From: an uncultured Actinomycetes bacterium | Lineage (GTDB): Bacteria > Actinomycetota > Actinomycetes > Nanopelagicales > Nanopelagicaceae | Direction: 5' to 3' | Length of the DNA stretch: 7,042 nt | NCBI GenBank assembly: GCA_903842855.1 | Contig: CAIMNT010000006.1 | Span: forward strand, 1-7,042 | Part shown: positions 1-5,594 of the stretch, piece after piece | How positions within the stretch are numbered: the stretch's first letter is position 1 | Layout: every line of letters begins with the position of its first letter | Notes under the pieces: generated by a model | Told to the model about the DNA's origin: nothing | Seen by the model: the letters and a program-made list of their open reading frames with translations, nothing else | Database searches by the model: none | Program-made: the position numbers and the translations under genes

Positions 1-29
1 GGGGATGTAGGGCAAGATTTCGCCTAACG

Positions 30-44
30 GCGCGAGCCACGCGC
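30..44 (+). other. GC-rich hairpin upstream of the HNH gene
   Basis: GCGCG (30-34) and CGCGC (40-44) form a perfect 5-bp stem around a 5-base loop, followed by a weak T-rich stretch (TGCTTTCT). It could be the tail of a terminator for a gene left of the window, but the stem is short and the T run is interrupted. A reading frame from base 1 ends at TAA 25-27 and might be the last codons of that upstream gene; this cannot be shown from so few codons. Apart from this hairpin and the ribosome binding site, I see nothing else in bases 1-66. Confidence 0.25.
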
Positions 45-66
45 TGCTTTCTAGGGAGCAAGTTCA

Positions 67-597
67 GTGCCACAAACTTTGGTTCTGAACGCCACCTATG
101 AGCCACTAGGTGTCGTTACAGAAAGACGAGCTTTAATTCTCGTCTTAAATCAGCGTGCTATCGCCGTGGAAAATTCTGAAACGATCTTGCATTACTCCGG
201 CGGTGAAGTAGTTCTGCCCGCCGTCATCAAGTTACATAAATTTGTGCGAATTCCTTATCGCCATGCGGTGCCACTTTCCAGGCGAGCCATCTTCGCTCGT
301 GATGGAGGCAAGTGCGTCTACTGCGCAGCCCCCGCTACCTCCATCGACCATGTAATGCCGCGAAGTCGCGGTGGTGCACATGCTTGGGAGAATGTCGTCT
401 CAGCCTGTCACAAGTGCAACCATCAGAAGGCAGATCGAACTCTTAAAGAGATTGGTTGGCGCCTGCGCCATGTGCCACGAGAACCAGTTGGTGCTGCTTG
501 GCGAATCCTTGGAACCGGCCGCCCTGATGTGCGCTGGCTCTCATACTTGCAGCCATATGGCGTTGAACAGATGCAAGCCTCGGCCGCCTCGGCGTAA
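67..597 (+). CDS. HNH endonuclease-fold protein (actinobacterial, 176 aa)
   Basis: This is a small predicted cytoplasmic protein with an HNH nuclease fold. Its N-terminal half (about residues 1-75) begins with the LVLNATYEPLGVV signature of a family widespread in Actinobacteria. The HNH domain spans about residues 76-127. It has two zinc-knuckle cysteine pairs (C83/C86 and C114/C117), the catalytic-type D94-H95, N109 in a WENVV stretch, and N118 followed by K121. All expected metal and catalytic positions are present, so it is probably active on nucleic acid, but no substrate is known to me. The GTG start is chosen because AGGGAG at 53-58 lies 8 bases upstream and the family signature begins immediately after it. 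The next gene follows after 30 bases on the same strand and may be co-transcribed. The family is usually an isolated chromosomal gene, so a restriction or homing role is not implied. Confidence 0.88.
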   Translation: MPQTLVLNATYEPLGVVTERRALILVLNQRAIAVENSETILHYSGGEVVLPAVIKLHKFVRIPYRHAVPLSRRAIFARDGGKCVYCAAPATSIDHVMPRSRGGAHAWENVVSACHKCNHQKADRTLKEIGWRLRHVPREPVGAAWRILGTGRPDVRWLSYLQPYGVEQMQASAASA

Positions 598-627
598 TTT
601 TCATCAAGGGTCTAATACACTTTCGCC

Positions 628-801
628 ATGATCGCCCACATCCTTAGCCACGTAGCCATGTCGACCCAAGAGCCGGGCTCAGATCCAGGTTCGGGCCTTA
701 AGTGGTACCAGACTTTCTTGCTCTACTTTGTGGCACCGGTCGGTCTATTTCTAGGAATTTCCTCTATCGTCTTACTGGCATCTCGCCCCAAGAAAAAGTA
801 A
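628..801 (+). CDS. small single-pass membrane protein (57 aa)
   Basis: An ATG at 628 opens a 57-codon frame ending at TAA 799-801. The product has a polar Gly/Ser/Pro-containing stretch (about residues 12-25), then one hydrophobic helix (about residues 29-51, starting near WYQTFLLYF), and ends in a basic RPKKK tail. By the positive-inside rule the C-terminus should be cytoplasmic, with the short N-terminal part outside. A second in-frame ATG at 658 would give 47 residues and keep the whole helix; neither start has a convincing ribosome binding site (AAGGG at 606-610 is 17 bases from the first ATG). The frame fills the space between the HNH stop and the convergent end of pepN, and its composition looks like a real membrane protein rather than chance. 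I do not recognise a function. Co-transcription with the HNH gene is an inference from the 30-base gap. Confidence 0.62.
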   Translation: MIAHILSHVAMSTQEPGSDPGSGLKWYQTFLLYFVAPVGLFLGISSIVLLASRPKKK

Positions 802-830
802 TTTCTCGCGGGCGCTTATTGCCGCTAGGT

Positions 831-3371
831 CTAGATCCGGTCCCTTATTTGAATTCGCAGCGCACGAGCCAAAGAGTCGCGACCTTCAGAAACCAAACGA
901 CGCAAGGTGTCGGGAGCGCCCTCTCCGGCTCCATTTAACCAAGCATCTGTTTTATCCAAGGTTGACTGTGTGACCACATATCGGGGATACAAACTCTTAA
1001 CCGCTGAGCTAGCCATTTCGTAGGAGGCACGGCTCCAAAGTCCAAGTAGCGATTCGAAATACGGATCGACGTATGCCGACAAAAGTTCAACTTGGCGAGT
1101 TCGCATAAATCCCGCACTTAGCGCTTCACGTTTTGAGGTGGAGAGTTGATCTCCGATAAGAGCGCTCCATGTCTCTGCCTTGATCACAGGATCTGGAAGT
1201 GCGGCGGTTGCTTGAGCATGACTTAGTTCGCCTGTAACAGTTGGATCTTGTGCCAGGGCGGCATCGAGTTCTGCGCGAGAGATTGCACCGCGTTCAGCTA
1301 AGACATTAATGAAGTACCAACCCAAATCGCGATCAACGTTGAGTCCAACCACTCCACCTTTGCGCATGCTGCGCACGAAATCGATTTGATCTGGCGTGAT
1401 AGATAAGGCCGCAAAACAACGAGCCAACTGAAGTTGGATATCACCGCCAGGCTCTGCATTCTGGAGTGCGGTCAGAAGTTCTGCTGCAACCTGAGCCCTC
1501 AAATCGTCGCGACGTGATGGATCAGAGAAGAGTTCAACAGTAGCAACTAGCTCTGCGCTCAAACTTGCTACCAAATTGAGAAGGTTCTCTGTTTTGAGGC
1601 CATGCAAAGTCAGGGCAATGAAATCATGCGTCGATATTTCTGCATCGCGCCACATATCCCAGGTGGCCTTCCACGCAAGTACGCGCGCAATGGGATCAGT
1701 GATATCTCCAAGATGGGCGGTAAGAGTATTTACGGAGCGCTCATCAAAGCGAATCTTTGTATATCCAAGATCGCCATCGTTGATCAAGAGAAAATCGGCG
1801 ATTCTTTCACCAGCCAACTCTGGTAACTCGGTAAGTGCTCCCATGACATCAACTTCGGTGCGCTTACGTGCTACTAGTTGACCGCTAATCAAGTCGTAGA
1901 GCGCAATTGCAATGCGGTGGGGGCGGATCTCGGTCGAGCCGGCAGGGACCGCCGGAGCATCTTGTTGAATGGTCACTTTGGTGTAGGTGCCATCTGATAC
2001 TTCAAGGATTGGGCGCATCGTGTTGACGCCGGAGGTTTTGAGCCAGGTATCTGCCCAGGCATCAAGATCACGTCCACTTGTGGTTTTTAACTCGTCGAGC
2101 AGATCAGAGAGTTGGGTGTTTCCCCAGGCGAACTTCTTGAAGTACTGGCGCAAGCCCTTGATGAAATTATCGCGGCCGACATAGGCGCTCAGTTGCTTGA
2201 GTACTGAAGAACCCTTGGCATAGGAGATACCATCGAAGTTGGCGTTAACCGATTCGATATCGTCCATCTTCATTGCGATGGGATGGGTGCTGATTAATTG
2301 GTCTGCGTTATAAGCCCAGCCCTTTCCATCCAAGATAAAGCTGGTCCAGCCATTCTTAAATCGAGTTCCCTCGACCAGCGCTAGGTAGGAAGACCACTCG
2401 GCGAACGATTCGTTGAGCCATAGGTCATCCCACCAGTACATCGTGACCATATTTCCAAACCACATATGGGCCATCTCGTGCAAGATGATGTGCGCGCGGC
2501 TCTCACGAGCTTTATCGGTAACGCGGCTTCTAAATACGAGGGAGGTTTCGCGGAATGTTACGACGCCTGCGTTCTCCATAGCGCCCCAGTTGAAATCGAG
2601 CACCGCAACTTGATCATATTTTTCAAAGGGATACGCCAAGCCAAAGACCTGTTCAAAGTAGGCGAAACCTTGCTTGGTGATTTGGAAAATTTCCTCAGGA
2701 TCCAAACTCTCAGCCAGTGACTTGCGGCAGTAGATGCCCAGAGGAACGACCTTCTCACCAACGTAATCATCATGGACGTGGTGATAGGGACCAGCGACTA
2801 TTGCTGTTATGTAGGTAGAGATTCTTGGAGTGGTTGTGAACTTCCAGAATTTCGCGTCGCCATCTTGGTGGACTTCAGCCACTGGGTTATTTGAAATTAC
2901 CTCCCAATGTTGCGGAGCTAGTACCGAGAGGGTGAAGGTGGCCTTCAAATTTGGCTGATCGAAGCACGGGTACATCTTGCGAATATGTGCGGTTTCGCCT
3001 TGCGAGTAAAGGTAGGTCTCGTTATCAACCGGGTCCACTGACTTCTGTAGACCTTCGCCAGTTTTGGAGTAGGAGGTCTCGACCTCAATGACGAGCGTGT
3101 TTTCTCTCTGTAGGTTGTTGAGGAAAATTGTCTGGCCATCAAATCCATTTGTATCGACTGGTGAGCCATTGAGAGTTGCTGAAATTACTCGGTTCGCCAC
3201 TGCATCAATAAAAGTGTCATAACCAGTCTTGCTGGAATTAAATTTGATGGTACTTCTGGCGAAGAAGGTATCGCCTGGGCTTGTCACGTCTAAAAAGACG
3301 TCATAGCTATCTACCGTGAGATACGTTGAACGCTCGAGTGCTTCGGTACGTGAAATATTGATTCCAGGCAT
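831..3371 (-). CDS. pepN: aminopeptidase N, M1 family zinc metallopeptidase (846 aa)
   Basis: This is a cytosolic enzyme that removes N-terminal residues from peptides, completing protein turnover. The N-terminal beta-rich domain (about residues 1-200) includes the PCFDQP stretch at 135-140. The catalytic domain holds the substrate-anchoring GAMEN motif (263-267), the zinc motif HEMAH (H298, E299, H302) and third zinc ligand E321 in NESFAEW, with the family spacing of 18 residues. Y384 in GISYAKGSS is the expected transition-state tyrosine. The C-terminal part (about 520-840) is the helical ERAP1-C-like domain. Length is normal for actinobacterial PepN and no signal peptide is present. The ATG start is preceded by a GAGAGAG-type ribosome binding site four A residues away. 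It ends 29 bases from the convergent small membrane-protein gene and starts 74 bases from divergent trmB. Every key residue is intact, so an active enzyme is expected. Confidence 0.97.
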   Translation of the reverse strand: MPGINISRTEALERSTYLTVDSYDVFLDVTSPGDTFFARSTIKFNSSKTGYDTFIDAVANRVISATLNGSPVDTNGFDGQTIFLNNLQRENTLVIEVETSYSKTGEGLQKSVDPVDNETYLYSQGETAHIRKMYPCFDQPNLKATFTLSVLAPQHWEVISNNPVAEVHQDGDAKFWKFTTTPRISTYITAIVAGPYHHVHDDYVGEKVVPLGIYCRKSLAESLDPEEIFQITKQGFAYFEQVFGLAYPFEKYDQVAVLDFNWGAMENAGVVTFRETSLVFRSRVTDKARESRAHIILHEMAHMWFGNMVTMYWWDDLWLNESFAEWSSYLALVEGTRFKNGWTSFILDGKGWAYNADQLISTHPIAMKMDDIESVNANFDGISYAKGSSVLKQLSAYVGRDNFIKGLRQYFKKFAWGNTQLSDLLDELKTTSGRDLDAWADTWLKTSGVNTMRPILEVSDGTYTKVTIQQDAPAVPAGSTEIRPHRIAIALYDLISGQLVARKRTEVDVMGALTELPELAGERIADFLLINDGDLGYTKIRFDERSVNTLTAHLGDITDPIARVLAWKATWDMWRDAEISTHDFIALTLHGLKTENLLNLVASLSAELVATVELFSDPSRRDDLRAQVAAELLTALQNAEPGGDIQLQLARCFAALSITPDQIDFVRSMRKGGVVGLNVDRDLGWYFINVLAERGAISRAELDAALAQDPTVTGELSHAQATAALPDPVIKAETWSALIGDQLSTSKREALSAGFMRTRQVELLSAYVDPYFESLLGLWSRASYEMASSAVKSLYPRYVVTQSTLDKTDAWLNGAGEGAPDTLRRLVSEGRDSLARALRIQIRDRI

Positions 3372-3445
3372 TTTTCTCTCTCAGACTCAGGTGTGAATAG
3401 GCTTACGCTCTTATTTGGATCTTTCGCAAGGAAGGAGGCTACAAG
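3372..3445. promoter_or_regulatory. divergent pepN/trmB intergenic region
   Basis: These 74 bases separate two divergent start codons and must hold the 5' ends of both transcripts unless promoters lie inside the genes. On the plus strand AAGGAGG at 3432-3438, 7 bases before the trmB ATG, is a near-perfect ribosome binding site, the strongest in the window. On the minus strand GAGAGAG just before the pepN ATG is weaker. I could not pick out a confident -35/-10 pair in either direction. The gene arrangement, not a recognised promoter motif, supports the regulatory role. Confidence 0.5.
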
Positions 3446-4108
3446 ATGATTGAACGTCCCGATAATCGAAGTTACAAACTTCGCGGGGATCGGCAAACTC
3501 TGGCGCAAGAGAACGCTTACAAGAGATCTTGGAGTACCTTCGGGCTCGAACTTGAGGGCCAGATAAATCCAGCCCAGCTATTTCCAGAGAGCCGCTCCCA
3601 AATTATGGAGATCGGTACCGGAATGGGTGAGGGCACCGCTCTGATCGCTGCGACCTTCCCAGAGATCGGTTTCATCGGTGTCGAAGTTCATAAGCCAGGG
3701 GTGGGGGCGCTCCTTGGCCACATAGAGCGGTTGGAACTCAAGAATTTACGGTTGATGTCGGAAGATGCCCACATTATTTTGCGAGAGCACTTTGCCGATA
3801 AATCATTCGATGGATTCCACCTCTATTTTCCCGACCCTTGGCCGAAGCGTCGCCATTTCAAGCGCAGGATTGTGCAACCAGAATTTCTGGAGTTAATTCA
3901 CTCTAAGTTGAAAGATGGCGGTTACATCCATATCGCCACCGACTGGGTTCCGTACGCAGAATGGATTGAGGAGACTTTTGCTGCGACTCCACTCTTTGAA
4001 GGTGGAAAAATTGAACGACCTGAATGGAGGCCGTTAACTAAATTTGAAGGTCAAGGAATTCGTAAAGGACATCTCGTTACCGACCTCAAATACTTTAAGA
4101 AAAATTAG
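3446..4108 (+). CDS. trmB: tRNA (guanine-N7-)-methyltransferase TrmB (220 aa)
   Basis: It transfers a methyl group from S-adenosylmethionine to N7 of G46 in the variable loop of many tRNAs, in the cytoplasm. The Rossmann-fold SAM site is visible as EIGTGMGEG (55-63), followed by acidic E80 in GVEVHKPGVG and D107-A108. The family hallmark FPDPWPK (128-134), with catalytic-type D130, runs into RRHFKRR (135-141). ATD (164-166) and the C-terminal TKFEGQGIRKGH block (198-209) complete the TrmB pattern. The N-terminus carries the RSYKLRG...Q stretch usual in actinobacterial members, which with the AAGGAGG ribosome binding site fixes the ATG start. It is divergent from pepN and its TAG overlaps the rpiB stop from the opposite strand. 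Length and motifs are normal, and no competing family fits. Confidence 0.96.
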   Translation: MIERPDNRSYKLRGDRQTLAQENAYKRSWSTFGLELEGQINPAQLFPESRSQIMEIGTGMGEGTALIAATFPEIGFIGVEVHKPGVGALLGHIERLELKNLRLMSEDAHIILREHFADKSFDGFHLYFPDPWPKRRHFKRRIVQPEFLELIHSKLKDGGYIHIATDWVPYAEWIEETFAATPLFEGGKIERPEWRPLTKFEGQGIRKGHLVTDLKYFKKN

Positions 4109-4560
4109 ATAGAGCCTTCATTTTCATATTTAGTTATGAGAGCGATTCTGCGCACATGCCGCGGATCGTGAGTAAATGGCGTAGCTATAAATAAGTCGAC
4201 CAGTGCTAAAGCCTCTTCTTCGGTATGCATACGGCCACCGATTGCGATGACATTGGCATCATTGTGTTCGCGGGCGGCGATAGCGGTTGCCTCGTTCCAC
4301 ACCAGCGCGGCGCGTACTCCCTTGACCTTATTAGCGGCGATCTGCTCACCGTTACCCGAACCGCCTAGAACAATCCCGAGTGAATCCGGCTCTGCGGCTG
4401 TAGCGATAGCGGCGGGAATACAGAAGACCGGGTAATCATCAAGAGGATCAAGTGTGTGTGGTCCATGGTCTACGACATCGTGACCTTGGGCGCTTAGGTG
4501 ATCAACAATTCGATTCTTGAAATCCAACCCCGCGTGGTCGCTGCCGATGTGAATTCGCAT
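4105..4560 (-). CDS. rpiB: ribose-5-phosphate isomerase B (151 aa)
   Basis: It interconverts ribulose 5-phosphate and ribose 5-phosphate in the non-oxidative pentose phosphate pathway, supplying ribose for nucleotides. It belongs to the RpiB/LacAB family. Visible motifs are SDHAG (7-11; D8 and H9 bind substrate), GGSGNGEQIAANK (66-78), REHNDANVIAIGGR (97-110; H99 and R110) and the C-terminal R134 and R138 expected to hold the phosphate. The residue in the catalytic-base position is E72, as in the M. tuberculosis enzyme, not the cysteine of E. coli RpiB; this is normal for Actinobacteria. The ATG is preceded by GAGAGAAG 8 bases upstream. The gene is convergent with trmB and shares 4 bases with it. 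Its start lies only 18 bases beyond the end of the upstream gene's terminator, so its own promoter must be cramped or overlap that terminator. Confidence 0.95.
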   Translation of the reverse strand: MRIHIGSDHAGLDFKNRIVDHLSAQGHDVVDHGPHTLDPLDDYPVFCIPAAIATAAEPDSLGIVLGGSGNGEQIAANKVKGVRAALVWNEATAIAAREHNDANVIAIGGRMHTEEEALALVDLFIATPFTHDPRHVRRIALITKYENEGSI

Positions 4561-4578
4561 GGCTGTATCTTCTCTCAG

Positions 4579-4615
4579 AAAAAGAGGACCTTAACCATTT
4601 CTGGCTAAGGTCCTC
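4579..4615 (-). terminator. intrinsic terminator of the minus-strand secreted-protein gene
   Basis: A perfect 10-bp inverted repeat, GAGGACCTTA (4584-4593) and TAAGGTCCTC (4606-4615), encloses a 12-base loop in which CC and GG can add inner pairs. On the minus strand the stem is followed directly by a run of five T residues (A run 4579-4583 on the plus strand). It begins 15 bases beyond the TAA of the gene at 4630-5310. The plus-strand exit has no T run directly after the stem, so it is read as one-directional. Confidence 0.88.
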
Positions 4616-4629
4616 CCAAGTATTTATTT

Positions 4630-5310
4630 TTAGTTGCTAGGAGTTGGTGTGGTGCCTGTGAGAGGTGCTCCCATGCCCATACCCATTCCGTGTCCATCGT
4701 GCCCGAAGTGCCCACCAAATCCTTGACCAGGTGTTGCATTAACTGCTGCAGTTACGGCAGCGGTTAAGCCCGAGATCAAAGTAGTGGCTTGAGCCTGAGT
4801 GAGTTGTCCAGCGGTAACGCGGGCATTGATCTCAGTTGTCTCAGCTGCAACAAGAGCGGTGATAAGTGCAGATGTCTTGGCACCAGCGATTGTTGCCAGT
4901 GACTTTCCAGCTGCAAGATCACTCTGAAGTTGAGCGGCTGTGATTCCAAGTGTTGAAGTGACGACGGTGAGGTCTTCTTTCATATTGAATCCACGAGGTC
5001 CACCAACTCCAGGTCCACCATTTCCGCCGCCGATTGTTGGGCGAGCAGCGTGTGCTGCTTCAAGCGCTGCAAGGATTGCAGTTGATTGTGCCTGTGTAAT
5101 GGTTCCAGCAGTTACAAGCTTTGCGAGCACTGCGGCATCAGGATCGACAGCCGGAGTAGGTGTTGTAGTTGTGGTTGAGTCAACATTGTGTCCTCTAACC
5201 GAAGTAGAAACTGAATGAATATTTTTTGATGAAGCTTCCGCGACTCCGATGCTTCCCATGGAAATTGCAGCGATTAAACCTGCAATAAGTATTGGCTTAT
5301 TTGTTTTCAC
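4630..5310 (-). CDS. secreted Ala-rich protein with duplicated TQAQ motif and Gly/His/Met tail (226 aa)
   Basis: I do not recognise a named family. Residues 1-26 form a signal peptide: a Lys-containing start, a hydrophobic core from about residue 7, and an A-E-A cleavage site before S27. A Thr/Pro linker (about 45-56) follows. Two related helical segments follow: VTAGTITQAQ (66-75) with ILAAL after it, and VTAGQLTQAQ (165-174) with LISGL after it. Between them lie a Gly/Pro-rich hinge (about 93-108) and a helix pair beginning LGITAAQLQSDLAAGKSLA (121-139). Such 'AGKSLATIA' and 'G.LTQAQA' segments recur in secreted actinobacterial proteins. The tail (about 195-215) is rich in Gly, with H201, H204, H207 and M209, M211, M213, so metal binding is possible but unproven. 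The GTG at 5308-5310 is chosen because GAGGGAG sits four A residues upstream and it places the signal peptide first; an in-frame TTG 29 codons earlier lacks a ribosome site. It has its own terminator and is divergent from the collagen-like gene. Confidence 0.8.
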   Translation of the reverse strand: MKTNKPILIAGLIAAISMGSIGVAEASSKNIHSVSTSVRGHNVDSTTTTTPTPAVDPDAAVLAKLVTAGTITQAQSTAILAALEAAHAARPTIGGGNGGPGVGGPRGFNMKEDLTVVTSTLGITAAQLQSDLAAGKSLATIAGAKTSALITALVAAETTEINARVTAGQLTQAQATTLISGLTAAVTAAVNATPGQGFGGHFGHDGHGMGMGMGAPLTGTTPTPSN

Positions 5311-5328
5311 TTTTCTCCCTCTTTCGAT

Positions 5329-5390
5329 TGAAGGTTCCCCTTCATTCGGTTCGTTACAGATGCCCTCACATCCGTATGAGTGCAGATAAC
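5329..5390 (-). promoter_or_regulatory. two stem-loops in the probable 5' leader of the minus-strand secreted gene
   Basis: Read on the minus strand, an imperfect hairpin at 5353-5390 pairs GTTA with TAAC, then TGC with GCA, then CTCA with TGAG around an 8-base loop, with a small internal loop and an A/G mismatch. It is followed by a perfect 6-bp hairpin at 5329-5344 (TGAAGG and CCTTCA) capped by GGAA, a GNRA-type tetraloop. The second stem lies about 18 bases before the start codon, just ahead of the ribosome binding site. It does not match a riboswitch class I know. Whether this is transcribed leader depends on an unmapped start site. Confidence 0.4.
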
Positions 5391-5437
5391 TCCCCAAGAC
5401 TTAAAAAAGTGGGCGATGGGGCTGAGAGCAACGTGGG

Positions 5438-5469
5438 AGTAATTTTTGGATAAACAGTATGAAATTACT
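5438..5469. repeat. 8-bp inverted repeat in the divergent control region
   Basis: AGTAATTT (5438-5445) and AAATTACT (5462-5469) are perfect inverted copies separated by 16 bases. The sequence between them is AT-rich. The repeat sits roughly 130 bases from each divergent start codon, so it could be a regulator binding site shared by both secreted-protein genes or simply a hairpin. No regulator gene is present in the window, and a repeat of this size in AT-rich DNA could be chance. Confidence 0.4.
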
Positions 5470-5574
5470 GGGTTATTTTCGCATCACGCTCAAAAAATAA
5501 CTATAGAAATTGCCCTTCCAAAAAGTTCTCAGGATTCTCACAATTTACGGACGCGTCCAAGCGGTGGGCGCCTA

Positions 5575-5593
5575 GACCCCGATTGGGGGAGTC
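5575..5593 (+). promoter_or_regulatory. hairpin covering the collagen-like gene's ribosome binding site
   Basis: GACCCC (5575-5580) can pair with GGGGGAGTC (5585-5593) as GAC/GTC plus CCC/GGG with a bulged A, closing over GATT. The right arm is the only purine-rich ribosome-binding sequence for the ATG at 5595, so the hairpin would hide it. A 10-bp palindrome, GGACGCGTCC, lies just upstream at 5549-5558. Translational control is an inference. Confidence 0.35.
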
Positions 5594-5594
5594 G

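Noticed and set aside
371..938. Plus-strand frames overlapping the HNH gene end (371-631) and the pepN end (702-938)
   Set aside because: They conflict with better supported frames; the first overlaps the HNH zinc-knuckle coding sequence and the second overlaps the 57-residue membrane protein and pepN.
1576..2773. Open frames opposite and overlapping pepN
   Set aside because: pepN motifs are intact throughout, and the overlapping frames show no family signature.
5311..5397. Longer version of the minus-strand secreted protein starting at a TTG (5395-5397)
   Set aside because: The 29 extra residues have no ribosome site, would bury the signal peptide, and lie over the leader hairpins.
5311..5440. 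Known riboswitch (for example a cyclic di-AMP type) upstream of the secreted-protein gene
   Set aside because: The conserved core sequences I would expect are absent; only generic stem-loops are visible.
5583..5594. TTG start for the collagen-like gene four codons upstream
   Set aside because: It overlaps the purine-rich ribosome site of the ATG at 5595 and has none of its own.
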